Below are positions 36,230 to 47,321 of a stretch of 64,000 bases of DNA, in pieces. The DNA is taken from the NCBI RefSeq assembly GCF_018275325.1, contig NZ_JAGVQR010000004.1, positions 744,001 to 808,000 of the forward strand, written 5' to 3'. A program made the position numbers and the translations under genes. Numbering within the stretch: position 1 is the stretch's first letter; every line of letters starts with the position of its first letter. A model generated the notes under the pieces. It was given only the letters and a program-made list of their open reading frames with translations. It was not told where the DNA came from and made no database searches. The stretch is from Nocardioides palaemonis (GTDB lineage: Bacteria; Actinomycetota; Actinomycetes; Propionibacteriales; Nocardioidaceae).

Positions 36230-36303
36230 CGGGCTGTGGCGCAGCTTGGTAGCGCGCCTCGTTCGGGACGAGGAGGCCGCAGGTTCAAATCCTGTCAGCC
36301 CGA
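36230..36303 (+). tRNA. tRNA-Pro (anticodon CGG)
   Basis: Full cloverleaf: acceptor CGGGCTG/CAGCCCG with discriminator A, D-arm with GCGCAGCTTGGTAGCGC, anticodon stem CCTCG/CGAGG with loop TTCGGGA, T-arm GCAGGTTCAAATCCTGT. The 3' CCA is not encoded. Reads CCG, a frequent codon in GC-rich genomes. Confidence 0.95.
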
Positions 36304-36310
36304 CACACCA

Positions 36311-36343
36311 GAACGCCGGACCTGCTCAGCAGGTCCGGCGTTC
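36311..36343 (+). terminator. tRNA-Pro terminator
   Basis: Perfect 15-bp stem GAACGCCGGACCTGC/GCAGGTCCGGCGTTC with a 3-nt loop and a pyrimidine-rich tail (TGCTTCT), seven bases after the tRNA. Confidence 0.9.
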
Positions 36344-36385
36344 TGCTTCTCCGGCCACGCGCACCGCGGGTGGCACACTGCCCCC

Positions 36386-36991
36386 ATGGCCGACACCGAG
36401 CAGCCCGACGACGGACCCTCGCTGGAGATGCCGTCCTTCTCGCTGCGGCGACGGCGGGCAGCCGCGGCTGGGCCGACGCCTGACCCTGTCACCGAGCCGG
36501 CCCCTGAGCCGGCGCTGCTGGAGCCCGACCCGACGCCCGAGCCCGAGCCCGAGCCCGTACGCCGCTCGCGTGCGGTCGTCCTGCCCGGTGCCTCGGCCGC
36601 CCTCCTCGTCGGGGTTGCCGTCGGGCTCGCCGCCGTCGTCCTCGGCTGGGCGCTGGGCGCGGGCTGCGAGGCGGTGCGCGGCACGTCGGCCTGCGGCGGT
36701 GCGATCGGGCTCCCCGCGCTGCTCGCCTCGCTCGTGCTCCTCGCGTGGCTGGGCGCGCTGGGCCTGCGCCTGCTCGGCGTCGGCGACGCCGGGTCGACCA
36801 GCGCCCTCGCCGTCGGCATCGCCGCGGTCGTGGTGCTGGTGGCGCTGCTCGACGCGCTCGACCACTGGTGGGCCGCTGTCGCGCTGCCGGTGCTCGGCGC
36901 CGTCGCGTACGCCGTCGCCTGGTGGGTCACCGCGGTGCTGGCGTCGTCCGACGGCCAGGCCCGGGCCCCGCAGCCGCACGACGTGCGCTGA
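36386..36991 (+). CDS. Membrane protein with acidic-proline N-terminus
   Basis: 201 residues from ATG 36386, six bases after CACACT. The N-terminal 60 residues are cytoplasmic and low-complexity (PDPVTEPAPEPALLEPDPTP, then EPEPEPV). Four membrane helices follow (ASAALLVGVAVGLAAVVLGW, LPALLASLVLLAWLGALGL, ALAVGIAAVVVLVALLDAL, LPVLGAVAYAVAWWVTAVL). One extracellular pair of cysteines (GAGCEAVRGTSACGG) could form a disulfide. No family recognised. Confidence 0.75.
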   Translation: MADTEQPDDGPSLEMPSFSLRRRRAAAAGPTPDPVTEPAPEPALLEPDPTPEPEPEPVRRSRAVVLPGASAALLVGVAVGLAAVVLGWALGAGCEAVRGTSACGGAIGLPALLASLVLLAWLGALGLRLLGVGDAGSTSALAVGIAAVVVLVALLDALDHWWAAVALPVLGAVAYAVAWWVTAVLASSDGQARAPQPHDVR

Positions 36992-37006
36992 GGTTGTCAG
37001 GCTCTC

Positions 37007-37046
37007 GCTGAACTTGTCAGGGCGTGCACGGCCTGACATGTTCAGC
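37007..37046. terminator. Hairpin A between convergent genes (overlaps hairpin B)
   Basis: GCTGAAC-T-TGTCAGG pairs with CCTGACA-T-GTTCAGC (14 bp, one mismatch, 10-nt loop). The right arm shares bases 37041-37046 with hairpin B, so only one can form at a time. Confidence 0.65.
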
Positions 37047-37074
37047 GATCCCCGGTCAGCCGGGGATCGCTGAA
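37041..37074. terminator. Hairpin B, terminator of asd on the minus strand
   Basis: Perfect 15-bp stem TTCAGCGATCCCCGG/CCGGGGATCGCTGAA with a 4-nt loop, 10 bp past the asd stop. It can end transcripts from either side. Confidence 0.8.
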
Positions 37075-37084
37075 GAGGCAGACG

Positions 37085-39408
<2,324 letters not shown>

Positions 39409-39486
39409 GGTTGATCCCTCGACAATCGGGTGCGGTCGGGTGATGGTCGCCCGCAGGCGCCGTTGCCGGCAGGTCCGGGGACGATT

Positions 39487-40068
39487 CTACGGCTGCGTGC
39501 CGAGCGGCCCGTCGAGCATCTCATCCGCGACCGCGACCGCCTCGGCGTTGGCCTCGAAGTCGGTGTCGAAGCGGTCGTGGGCGACGACGGTCAGCAGCGC
39601 GTTGAGCGCGGCACCGGCCAGGTTGCCCCAGTTGTTGACGTAGGAGAACTGCCACCACCACAGCGCCTCGTCGACGTTGCCGGAGCGGAAGTGGCGCAGG
39701 CCGTTCTCCAGGTCGATCGCGATCGAGGCCATGTCGTCGGAGAGCCGGCTCTCGACGACGTCGGGGACGTAGGGGTCGAAGACGAAGGCGTAGGCGTCGA
39801 TGCCGCCCAGCATCTCGGCCAGCCGCAGCCGCAGCTCGTCGATGTCGGCCTCCGGCCCGACGTCGGGCTGGTACTCCTCGCGCGGCGTGAAGTCGTTCTG
39901 CGCACCCAGCCGGGCTCCGGCCAGGAGGACCTGGCTGATCTCCAGCAGCAGCAGCGAGACCGCCTGCGAGCCGTTGCCCTCGCGCGCGATCTCCCGCAGC
40001 GCGAGCAGGAAGCTCTCCACGGAGTCGGCGATCTGCTCGCCGAAGCGAGTCTCCTCGACCTCGGTCAT
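39487..40068 (-). CDS. DUF5063 domain protein
   Basis: 193 residues from ATG 40068, overlapping the recR stop by ATGA. Acidic, helical protein ([77 protein letters not shown]). Always found beside recR in actinobacteria; function not established. Coupling to recR suggests a role near DNA repair or nucleoid work, but this is inference. Confidence 0.88.
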   Translation of the reverse strand: MTEVEETRFGEQIADSVESFLLALREIAREGNGSQAVSLLLLEISQVLLAGARLGAQNDFTPREEYQPDVGPEADIDELRLRLAEMLGGIDAYAFVFDPYVPDVVESRLSDDMASIAIDLENGLRHFRSGNVDEALWWWQFSYVNNWGNLAGAALNALLTVVAHDRFDTDFEANAEAVAVADEMLDGPLGTQP

Positions 40069-40661
40069 TCTGCTGATCTCCTTCCGGCGAAAGCGCGTCC
40101 GAGGGTGACCTCGTCGGCGTACTCGAGGTCACCACCCACGGGCAGTCCACTCGCCAGCCGGGTCACGCGCAACCCCATCGGCGACAGCAGTCGTGTGAGG
40201 TACGTCGCGGTGGCCTCGCCCTCGAGGTTGGGGTCGGTGGCGAGGATGACCTCGGTGACCTCGCCGCTGGCCAGCCGCGGCATCAGCTCCTTGACGTGGA
40301 GCTGGTCGGGGCCGATGCCGTCGATCGGGGAGATCGCCCCGCCGAGGACGTGGTAGCGGCCGCGGAACTCGCGGGTGCGCTCGATCGCGACGACGTCCTT
40401 GTACTCCTCGACCACGCACAGCACCGCGGGGTCACGGCGCGGGTCGCGGCAGATGCGGCACTGCTCGTCCTCGCTGACGTTGAAGCAGACCGAGCAGAAC
40501 TTCACCCGCGCCTTCACCTCGATCAGCACGTCCGCCAGCCGGCGCACGTCGGTGGGCTCCGCCTGCAGCAGGTGGAACGCGATGCGCTGCGCGCTCTTGG
40601 GACCCACGCCGGGCAGCCGGCCCAGCTCGTCGATCAGGTCTTGGACGACACCTTCGTACAA
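40065..40661 (-). CDS. recR: Recombination mediator RecR
   Basis: 198 residues from ATG 40661. Loads RecA in recombinational gap repair with RecF/RecO. N-terminal helix-hairpin-helix region [20 protein letters not shown], zinc finger [16 protein letters not shown] (four Cys), Toprim domain [19 protein letters not shown] and [18 protein letters not shown]. Standard length. It lies in the dnaX-ybaB-recR operon. Confidence 0.97.
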   Translation of the reverse strand: MYEGVVQDLIDELGRLPGVGPKSAQRIAFHLLQAEPTDVRRLADVLIEVKARVKFCSVCFNVSEDEQCRICRDPRRDPAVLCVVEEYKDVVAIERTREFRGRYHVLGGAISPIDGIGPDQLHVKELMPRLASGEVTEVILATDPNLEGEATATYLTRLLSPMGLRVTRLASGLPVGGDLEYADEVTLGRAFAGRRSAE

Positions 40662-40670
40662 CGGCGTGCC

Positions 40671-41069
40671 TCAGCCCAGGCTCGGCGGCGGGAAGCCGAG
40701 CCCGCCGGCGGCCCCACCGCCGAGACCCCCGCCGAGGCCCTCGGTCAGCGGACCGAGCGACTCACCGGCGAGCGCCTCGGACTTGGCCCGGGCGTCGCGG
40801 TAGGCGGCGACGATGAGGTCGGAGAGGTCGGACAGGTCGTCGGGGTCGGACCCGTCGAACTCACCGGTCCGGATCGAGATGCCGACCAGCTCGCCCACGC
40901 CGTTGGCGGTCACGGTCACCGCGCCGCCCGCGACGGTGCCGTCGACGGTCTGCTGCGCGAGGTCGGCCTGGGCCTGCTCGAGCTGCTGCTGCATCTGCTG
41001 GGCCTGCTGGAGGAGGGCGTTCATGTCGAAGCCGCCGCCGCCGAGGGCGTCGAAGGGGTTCTGGGTCAT
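40671..41069 (-). CDS. YbaB/EbfC family nucleoid-associated protein
   Basis: 132 residues from ATG 41069. A small DNA-binding dimer: N-terminal Gln-rich helix LLQQAQQMQQQLEQAQADLA, a beta sheet VDGTVAGGAVTVTANGVGEL, and a C-terminal helix with DLSDLIVAAYRDARAKSEAL. A Gly/Pro-rich tail (GLGGGLGGGAAGGLGFPPPS) is longer than in E. coli. Located between dnaX and recR, as in nearly all bacteria. Confidence 0.96.
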   Translation of the reverse strand: MTQNPFDALGGGGFDMNALLQQAQQMQQQLEQAQADLAQQTVDGTVAGGAVTVTANGVGELVGISIRTGEFDGSDPDDLSDLSDLIVAAYRDARAKSEALAGESLGPLTEGLGGGLGGGAAGGLGFPPPSLG

Positions 41070-41108
41070 CGGTTCTCCCGGGTGGGGTGGGTGTGCGGAC
41101 GGGCGGGG

Positions 41109-43274
41109 TCAGTCGTTGCGGATCTCCTCGATCAACCGCGCTCCGAGGGTCTGGCTCAGCAGCGACTCGGTGTCGAGGGCCGCCGACTCGGCGTCGGGGT
41201 CGTCGGGGTCGGCGTCGTCGTCGGGCGAGCGCACCGGCTCGACCGGTCCGGTCGTGCCGCCGCCGGCGCGGGCGGCCTCGAGCGCCTCCCGGGCGGGCGC
41301 CGCGGAGACCGCCGGCTGGGCGGGCGGGGCAGGCGGGGCGGCCTCCGCCGGCGCGGCGGCACCGGTCACCCAGTCGGGCGGGGCGCCGGGAGCCTCCTGC
41401 TGCGGCTGGCCCGGGGGACCTTCGGGCGCCGGCGCGACGGGCTGGGCGGCCGGGGCGGACGGGGTGGACGCCTGGCGCACCACGGGCTCGTGCGCCGCGG
41501 CGCCGCTCGGGTCGACGATCGACTCGACCCGCCAGTCCATCCCGACGACGTCGATGGCCGCCTGGCGCAGGATCTCGTCGCACCCGCCGTTGACGAAGGA
41601 GTCGCGCGCGCCGGCGTTGGCGAAGCCGACGGTGAGCCGGGTGCCGTCGACGTCGACGACGTGGGCGTGCTGGGAGAGCACCATCCAGGCCAGCCGGCGG
41701 CGGTTCTTGGTCTGCTCGAGGATGTCGGGCCACAGCCGGCGCACGTCGACCAGGCTCAGCCCGCCGCGCGGTCCGGCGGGCTGGGCCGCGACCGGCTGCT
41801 CGGCCGGGTTCGCGGCAGGCGCCTGGTCCTGCTGGACGGGGGCCGCCGGCTCCTCCACCCGCGGCGCGGGGGCGGGGGCCTCGACCGGGGCCGACGTCGG
41901 GATCGGCGGGGGCGGCGGGGGTCCGGCGTCGTGGCTCGGCGACGCGCTGGGCACCGGCGGGGGCGGGGCGGGCTCGTCCGCCCGCGGGGCGGGCTGCTCC
42001 TGTGCCTGCTCCTGGGGGACCGGGAGCGCCTGCGGAGCGGGCGGCTGGAGCGTCGCGGGGGCGGCGGGCGCCGCCGCCTCGCGGGCGGCCGCGGCGGGGG
42101 TGCCGGTGACGTCGAGGCGGCGCTCGAGCCGCTCGAGGCGGGCCATCACGCCGTCGGAGGTGTGGTCGGCGCCGGGCAGCAGGACCCGGGCGCACAGCAG
42201 CTCGAGGAGCAGGCGCGGCGCGGTCGCGCCGCGCATCTCGGTGAGGCCGGCGGCCACGATGTCGGCGGCCCGGCTGAGCTCGATCGCCCCGAACCGGGCG
42301 GCCTGGGCCACGAGCCGCTCGCCGGCGTCCTCGGAGACGTCGATCAGGCCGGTGGCGGGCGCGTCGGGGACGGCCGTGACGATCACCAGGTCGCGCAGCC
42401 GGCGCAGCAGGTCCTCGGTGAAGCGGCGCGGGTCCTGCCCGGTCTCGACCACCTTGTCGACGACCGAGAAGACGGTGCCGCCGTCGCGGGAGGCGAACGC
42501 CTCGACGACCTCGTCGAGCAGCGCGTCGGGCGTGAAGCCGAGCAGGTCGGTGGCGAGCTTGTGGGTCACGCCGTCGGGGCCGGCGCCACCGAGCAGCTGG
42601 TCGAGCACGGACAGCGTGTCGCGGGCCGACCCCGCGCCGGCGCGTACGACCAGCGGCAGGGCCGCCGACTCGATCGCGACACCCTCCTCGGCGGCGAGCT
42701 GGGAGAGGTAGTCGCTCAGCAGGCGCGGCGGGATCAGCCGGAACGGGTAGTGGTGGGTGCGCGAGCGGATCGTCGGCAGCACCTTGTCGGGCTCGGTCGT
42801 GGCGAAGATGAACCGCAGGTGGGGCGGCGGCTCCTCGACGAGCTTGAGCAGGGCGTTGAAGCCCTGCGTGGTGACCATGTGGGCCTCGTCGATGATGTAG
42901 ACCTTGTAGCGGTCGCGGACCGGGGCGAAGAACGCCTTCTCGCGCAGGTCGCGCGCGTCGTCGACGCCGCCGTGGGAGGCCGCGTCGATCTCGATCACGT
43001 CGATCGAGCCCGGGCCGCCGCGGGCGAGGTCGCGACAGCTGTCGCACTCGCCGCACGGGTCGGAGATCGGCGCCTTCGCGCAGTTGAGCGCGCGGGCCAG
43101 GATCCGCGCCGACGTCGTCTTGCCGCAGCCGCGGGGGCCGGAGAAGAGGTACGCGTGGTTGACCCGGTTGGCCGCCAGCGCCGCCCGGAGCGGCTCGGTG
43201 ACGTGGTCCTGCCCGATGACCTCCTCGAAGGTCTCGGGCCGGTAGCGGCGATACAACGCGAGCGGTGACTCCAC
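41109..43274 (-). CDS. dnaX: DNA polymerase III subunits gamma/tau
   Basis: 721 residues from GTG 43274 (VESPLALYRRYRPETF). TAGGCT, seven bases upstream, excludes the longer frame to 43304. Clamp-loader ATPase: Walker A SGPRGCGKTTSARIL, zinc-binding cysteines around DPCGECDSCRDLA, Walker B YIIDEAHMV, sensor-1 FIFATTEPDKVL, sensor-2/SRC-like GAGSARDTLSVLDQLL. About 150 residues of Pro/Ala-rich linker (about 385-550) separate a C-terminal tau domain (VDVRRLWPDILEQTKNRRRL). No internal frameshift signal for gamma was seen; gamma may not be made. SRP RNA is just upstream. Confidence 0.95.
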   Translation of the reverse strand: MESPLALYRRYRPETFEEVIGQDHVTEPLRAALAANRVNHAYLFSGPRGCGKTTSARILARALNCAKAPISDPCGECDSCRDLARGGPGSIDVIEIDAASHGGVDDARDLREKAFFAPVRDRYKVYIIDEAHMVTTQGFNALLKLVEEPPPHLRFIFATTEPDKVLPTIRSRTHHYPFRLIPPRLLSDYLSQLAAEEGVAIESAALPLVVRAGAGSARDTLSVLDQLLGGAGPDGVTHKLATDLLGFTPDALLDEVVEAFASRDGGTVFSVVDKVVETGQDPRRFTEDLLRRLRDLVIVTAVPDAPATGLIDVSEDAGERLVAQAARFGAIELSRAADIVAAGLTEMRGATAPRLLLELLCARVLLPGADHTSDGVMARLERLERRLDVTGTPAAAAREAAAPAAPATLQPPAPQALPVPQEQAQEQPAPRADEPAPPPPVPSASPSHDAGPPPPPPIPTSAPVEAPAPAPRVEEPAAPVQQDQAPAANPAEQPVAAQPAGPRGGLSLVDVRRLWPDILEQTKNRRRLAWMVLSQHAHVVDVDGTRLTVGFANAGARDSFVNGGCDEILRQAAIDVVGMDWRVESIVDPSGAAAHEPVVRQASTPSAPAAQPVAPAPEGPPGQPQQEAPGAPPDWVTGAAAPAEAAPPAPPAQPAVSAAPAREALEAARAGGGTTGPVEPVRSPDDDADPDDPDAESAALDTESLLSQTLGARLIEEIRND

Positions 43275-43281
43275 GTCGTGG

Positions 43282-43287
43282 AGCCTA
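43282..43287 (-). promoter_or_regulatory. -10 hexamer setting the dnaX start at GTG 43274
   Basis: TAGGCT on the minus strand ends seven bases before GTG 43274. An upstream in-frame ATG at 43304 lies before this -10, so it would not be on this transcript. Confidence 0.5.
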
Positions 43288-43302
43288 ACCGGCGGATAAG
43301 AC

Positions 43303-43392
43303 AAGGCCCCCCACGCACCCGTCAGAGCTCACTGACCCTTGCTGCCTTCCGGCCCTGGGGGATTGGGCGAGGTGACGCCGCGTGGGGGGTTG
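43303..43392 (-). ncRNA. ffs: Signal recognition particle RNA (4.5S type)
   Basis: The minus strand carries the conserved apical domain CCCCCAGGGCCGGAAGGCAG with the GGAA tetraloop, then CAAGGGTCAGTGAGC. The ends pair as a long stem (ACCCCCCACGC with GCGTGGGGGG). Length about 90 nt fits the short bacterial form. It targets ribosomes making membrane proteins, with Ffh. The tRNA-Ser/ffs/dnaX order is conserved in actinobacteria. Exact ends are approximate. Confidence 0.9.
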
Positions 43393-43485
43393 CCGGGAGT
43401 CTAGGCGAGCGGGGACGGGCTCCCCAAACCCGGGATCACCCGGGCGATTTCACCGCCACCGGGAGCAGTCGGTAGGCTCCGCCGC

Positions 43486-43571
43486 GGAGGTATCGCCTAG
43501 TGGCCTATGGCGCTCGCTTGGAAAGCGGGTTGGGTTAATAGCCCTCGGGGGTTCGAATCCCCCTACCTCCG
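43486..43571 (+). tRNA. tRNA-Ser (anticodon GGA)
   Basis: Class II tRNA. Acceptor GGAGGTA/TACCTCC with discriminator G; anticodon stem CTCGC/GCGGG with loop TTGGAAA; a long variable arm (TGGGTTAATAGCCCTC region); T-arm GGGGGTTCGAATCCCCC. CCA not encoded. TAGGCT at 43473-43478 is a likely -10. Confidence 0.95.
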
Positions 43572-43577
43572 CCGGAC

Positions 43578-43614
43578 GAGGCCCCGGACACCGACATCGG
43601 TGTCACGGGGCCTC
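43578..43614. terminator. Hairpin between tRNA-Ser and wecB-like gene
   Basis: GAGGCCCCG/CGGGGCCTC outer stem with an inner GACACCGA/TCGGTGTC stem and a 2-nt loop. It can end the tRNA transcript and the convergent epimerase transcript. Confidence 0.85.
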
Positions 43615-43636
43615 GGTCACTTCCGCGGGCGGCTCC

Positions 43637-44938
43637 TCAGCGCAGCTGGGCCTTGAGCCCGTAGCGCCACTCCTCGGAGATCAGCAGGCTGCCCTCGTCG
43701 AGGCGGCGCTCGACGGCGTCGACGAGCATCGCGGACGCCTTCTCCGGGTAGACCCGCTCCCACGAGAGCTCGGCGCGGTGCTCGAAGACGTGGTGGATGA
43801 CGCTGGTCATCAGCCCGCGGTCGACGGGCGGAGCGAGGAAGTTGCTGCCGGCGAGGAAGGTCTCGGAGCGGTCGGAGCCGAAGCGCAGCGTCACGCACGG
43901 CACCTGGAGCACGTTGGCCTCCTCCACGATCGAGCCGGAGTCGGTGACGATGACCGCGCACATCGACATCGCGGCCACCACGTCGAGATAGCTGTCCCAC
44001 ACCGGCGTGGAGATCAGCGCGTCGCCGTAGCGCGCCTCGAGGTCCTCCAGCCACTGGCGGCGGCCGAAGTTGTCGATCGCGGCCTCGGTGCCGAGGAGGC
44101 GGATGAACAGGATGTGGTGCCCCTGCTCGAGCAGGCTCTCCATCGCGTCCATCAGCAGGTTGAAGCGGTCGCGGTTGGTGGTGTTCTCGCGCCGGTGCAC
44201 GCAGAAGCGCAGGAACGAGCCGTCGCCCATCTGCGGGAACTTCTCCAGCACCTGGTTCTTGTCGCTGCCGGCGATCGCCTGCTCGAGCGCGTCGACCACC
44301 GAGTTGCCGACGACGTCGATCGCCGCGGGCGCGAAGCCCTCGTCGACGAGGAACTCGCGGTTGAGCTCGACGGGCGCGGCGTGCAGGTCGGAGCCGGCGT
44401 CGCAGACCCGGGTGTTGAACTGCTCGGGCGAGGGTTCGCGGCTCCCGCGCGACCAGCTCGCCCGGTCGCGCGACTGCTCGCGGAACGACGCCCAGTCGAG
44501 GTCGGCGCCCTGCTCCATCCAGCCCTTCAGGACCTCCGGGCGCGGCGAGAGCGTACGCAGGCCGGCCTCGACGTGGACCAGCGCCTGGCGCTCGCCGAAC
44601 GTGGCCAGCGAGCCAGCCATCGCGGTCGTGGTGTCGCCGTGGACGTAGGTGATCGGGAAGCCGCCGCGCTCGGAGAACCCGCGCAGGTAGAGCGCGAGCT
44701 TGGCGGTGATCCCGGAGACCAGGTCGTTGACGCCGCCGCGCACCTCGAGGTTGATGTCCTCGCGCACGCCGAACTCGTCGAGCATCGACTGCGAGAGGTT
44801 GTGGTCGTAGTGCTGGCCGGTGTGGCAGAGCACCACGTCGTGGCCGCGGTCGCGCAGCTCGTGGTAGATCGGCGCCTGCTTGATGATGTCGGGCTTGGTG
44901 CCGACGACGACGATGTGCTGGCTGTTCTCGTGGGACAT
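43637..44938 (-). CDS. wecB: UDP-N-acetylglucosamine 2-epimerase, non-hydrolysing
   Basis: 433 residues from ATG 44938. Converts UDP-GlcNAc to UDP-ManNAc for surface glycans. Motifs: VVVGTKPDIIKQAPIYHEL, HTGQHYDHNLSQSML, VHGDTTTAMAGSLA, VHVEAGLRTL, the DxxSDLHxAP block DAGSDLHAAPVELN, VHRRENTTN, and VTDSGSIVEEAN. Between VEAGLRT and PEQFNTR there is an extra ~45-residue basic/Trp-rich segment (WMEQGADLDWASFREQSRDR) where family members usually have a short loop, so substrate scope may differ. Confidence 0.88.
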   Translation of the reverse strand: MSHENSQHIVVVGTKPDIIKQAPIYHELRDRGHDVVLCHTGQHYDHNLSQSMLDEFGVREDINLEVRGGVNDLVSGITAKLALYLRGFSERGGFPITYVHGDTTTAMAGSLATFGERQALVHVEAGLRTLSPRPEVLKGWMEQGADLDWASFREQSRDRASWSRGSREPSPEQFNTRVCDAGSDLHAAPVELNREFLVDEGFAPAAIDVVGNSVVDALEQAIAGSDKNQVLEKFPQMGDGSFLRFCVHRRENTTNRDRFNLLMDAMESLLEQGHHILFIRLLGTEAAIDNFGRRQWLEDLEARYGDALISTPVWDSYLDVVAAMSMCAVIVTDSGSIVEEANVLQVPCVTLRFGSDRSETFLAGSNFLAPPVDRGLMTSVIHHVFEHRAELSWERVYPEKASAMLVDAVERRLDEGSLLISEEWRYGLKAQLR

Positions 44939-44974
44939 GGGTTCCTTCGTCGCGGGGGTGCGTCAGCGGGGTGT

Positions 44975-46042
44975 CTACAGGAGGTCCTCGCGGGTGCTGG
45001 CCGCGAGGAGCGAGCGCAGGCGCTCGAGCGTGGGGGTGTCGAGGGCCTTGGCCTTGTCGAGCACGTAGACGGCGTCCTCGTGGGTGACGACGATCAGCCC
45101 GCGGGCGCCGAGCGTCACGACCGGTCGTCCGTCCATGCTCGCGACGAGGGTGTCCTCGGCGTCGAGCTGGAGCGCCGGCCCGATCGAGGTGACCCGCTGG
45201 TCGTGCAGCACCCGCTCGAGGCGGGTCCACGTGCCGACGTCGGTCCAGCCGAGCTGGCGCGGCACCACGAGGCACTGCATCCCGGCCCACATGAGCGGGT
45301 AGATCTCGTGACCGCCGATCGCGGCGCCGCGGTAGCCCTGGCCGGGCTCGCCGGTCTTGGCGAAGCGCTCGATCGAGTCGAAGATCAGCGGCAGCGCGGT
45401 GCGGTAGGCGTCGCACGCCTGCCCGACGCGTACGCCGTAGCAGGCGGTGTTCCAGAAGAGCCTGCCGCTCTCCCCCAGCTCCTCGACGAGAGCGAGGTCC
45501 GGCTTCTCGTGGAACGACTCGATCACCTGGACGGCGTCGTCGCCGCCCTTGGTGTGGATGTAGCCCAGGCTCGGGTCGTAGCGGGTCGGCTCGGCGCCGA
45601 GCACCACCATCGACTCGGGGGTCTCGGCGAGCTGGGCGAGCATGTCGCGGGAGGCGGCGTTGAACGCCTCCTCCTCGTTGATGAGGTGGTCCGACGGCGC
45701 GATCAGCGCGGGCGCGTTGCCGTACGTGTGGGCCAGCGTGGCGATGCTGAGCGCGAACGCGGTCGCGGGGCCGGCCGGGTCCTCCTCGAGGATCAGGTTC
45801 TCCGGGGGCACCGGTCCGAGGTTGGCGCGGGCGGCGTCGGCGAAGCGGGCGCGCGTCGAGACGTGGATCCGCGCGGGGTCCACCAGCTCGCTGAGCCGCT
45901 CGATCGTGCCCGTGAGCAGGGGCCGGTCGCGCACGACCGGCTGGAACTGCTTGGGGGCGCGGTCCCGGCTGATCGGCCAGAGCCGCGATCCCTGGCCGCC
46001 GGCCAGGATGACGGCGACCGGCTCGTCGGTGGTGGCACTCAT
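44975..46042 (-). CDS. manC: Mannose-1-phosphate guanylyltransferase
   Basis: 355 residues from ATG 46042. Makes GDP-mannose from GTP and mannose-1-phosphate. Nucleotidyltransferase motif VILAGGQGSRLWPISRDRAP, with KQF following; LIAPSDHLI metal site, LGYIHTKGG, FHEKPDLALVEEL, FWNTACYGVRV and WTDVGTWTRL. It lacks the isomerase cupin domain of bifunctional ManC, so it is the short form. It lies 36 bp upstream of wecB and 43 bp downstream of mycP on the same strand. Confidence 0.93.
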   Translation of the reverse strand: MSATTDEPVAVILAGGQGSRLWPISRDRAPKQFQPVVRDRPLLTGTIERLSELVDPARIHVSTRARFADAARANLGPVPPENLILEEDPAGPATAFALSIATLAHTYGNAPALIAPSDHLINEEEAFNAASRDMLAQLAETPESMVVLGAEPTRYDPSLGYIHTKGGDDAVQVIESFHEKPDLALVEELGESGRLFWNTACYGVRVGQACDAYRTALPLIFDSIERFAKTGEPGQGYRGAAIGGHEIYPLMWAGMQCLVVPRQLGWTDVGTWTRLERVLHDQRVTSIGPALQLDAEDTLVASMDGRPVVTLGARGLIVVTHEDAVYVLDKAKALDTPTLERLRSLLAASTREDLL

Positions 46043-46085
46043 GTGGAGATTCCACCATGCCGGGCGCGGCCGCGTCGGTCGAACG

Positions 46086-47321
46086 TCACCGGCGGCGCAC
46101 CAGGGGGCGCAGCATGACCGCGAGGGCGAGCAGGGCCCCGGCGCCCAGCCCCGACCACAGCAGCATCGCCCGCGGCGTCCCGAACAGGTCCACGCGCTCG
46201 GGCGCGGGGGGCGCCTGGGAGTCGGCGTCGACCGTCGGCTGCGTCGTCTCGATCACGCCCTTGCGGCCCGGGCGCAGCTCGCGGGTGAGCGCGTCTCCCG
46301 CCTGCACCACGCCCGCACCGGTCCACGGGTCGCGGAACCGGGTGTCGGCGGGGAGCCCGCCCGACTCGGTGGTCTGCTCGAGGCGGGCGACGAGCTGGGC
46401 CGCCGTCTCCCGCGGGAAGCGCTGGCGGAGGAGGGCCAGCACGCCGCTCACCTCCGCCGCGGCCCAGGACGTGGCGACGTCGGTCGTGCCGCAGCGCTGG
46501 CCGTTGGCGTTGACGGAGATCGCCCCGACCGTGGGCGCGGCGACGTCGGTGTCGGCGTTGGGCACGACGTACAGCGCGGGCGAGGCGTCGTCGGGCGGGA
46601 GCGCGGTGACGGCGACGACGCCGGGGTAGTCGGCCGGGAACACGTCGGCGTCGTTGTCCTCCGTTCCCTCGGACGGGGTGGTGTCCTCGGCGTCGACCTC
46701 CTTGTTGCCCGCGGACGCGACGACCACCGCGCCGGTCGCCACCAGGCGGGCGACGGCGTCCTCGAGGGCGGGGTCCGGGCGGGTGACGGCGAGGGAGATG
46801 TTGACGACGTCGAAGCCCCCGGGGACCTCGAGGAGGCGGTCGATGCCGGCGACGATCGCGCCGGAGGTGAGCGGCTTCTCGCCCTGGCTGGTGTCGGCCT
46901 CGTCCTTGTCGTAGACCTTGACGTCGACGAGGGAGGCATCGGGCGCCACGCCCTCGGGACCGGCGATCAGGCCCGCGACGATCGTGCCGTGGCCCGACAG
47001 AATCGCGCCGGAGGCGCCGGCGACCGGACCGAGGTGCTGGACCGTGAGGCCAGGCACGTCGGCCACCCCGCTGTCGACCACGGCGACGCGGACGCCGCGA
47101 CCGGTCGCGAGGCGCTGGGCGTCCTCGACGTGCATGCGGTCGAAGACCACGTTGTCCTTCGTGGTCGAGTCGGCGAGGCGCTCCGACGTCGGGATCTGTT
47201 CGGACCCGCAGGGACCGTCCTCATCCTCGGCGGCGTGCGCGGGCGCGGCGAGGAGCGCGGCGCCGGGCAGCACCGCCGCGACCACGCCCGACGCGAGCGC
47301 GACGCGCAGGCGTCCGCTCAC
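46086..47321 (-). CDS. mycP: Mycosin, type VII secretion serine protease
   Basis: 411 residues from GTG 47321 (GTGA overlap with eccB). N-terminal signal peptide (RVALASGVVAAVLPGAALLA, then APAHA). Subtilisin-like triad: Asp in VAVVDSGVADVPG, His in SGHGTIVAGLIAG, Ser in VATSWAAAEVSGV; oxyanion Asn in VVASAGNKEVD. One C-terminal membrane helix (MLLWSGLGAGALLALAVML) with a short RRR tail. Mycosins stay on the membrane periplasmic side and stabilise and regulate the ESX channel. Normal size. Confidence 0.95.
   Translation of the reverse strand: MSGRLRVALASGVVAAVLPGAALLAAPAHAAEDEDGPCGSEQIPTSERLADSTTKDNVVFDRMHVEDAQRLATGRGVRVAVVDSGVADVPGLTVQHLGPVAGASGAILSGHGTIVAGLIAGPEGVAPDASLVDVKVYDKDEADTSQGEKPLTSGAIVAGIDRLLEVPGGFDVVNISLAVTRPDPALEDAVARLVATGAVVVASAGNKEVDAEDTTPSEGTEDNDADVFPADYPGVVAVTALPPDDASPALYVVPNADTDVAAPTVGAISVNANGQRCGTTDVATSWAAAEVSGVLALLRQRFPRETAAQLVARLEQTTESGGLPADTRFRDPWTGAGVVQAGDALTRELRPGRKGVIETTQPTVDADSQAPPAPERVDLFGTPRAMLLWSGLGAGALLALAVMLRPLVRRR

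Noticed and set aside
39409..39486. Lysine riboswitch before aspartokinase
   Set aside because: Only 78 bp available and no conserved lysine-riboswitch elements; the gap is too short for one.
40296..43268. 990-codon plus-strand frame across recR, ybaB and dnaX
   Set aside because: Shadow of three well-identified minus-strand genes; composition is not protein-like.
43303..43392. SRP RNA on the plus strand
   Set aside because: The GGAA tetraloop and GGCAGCA motif read correctly only on the minus strand.
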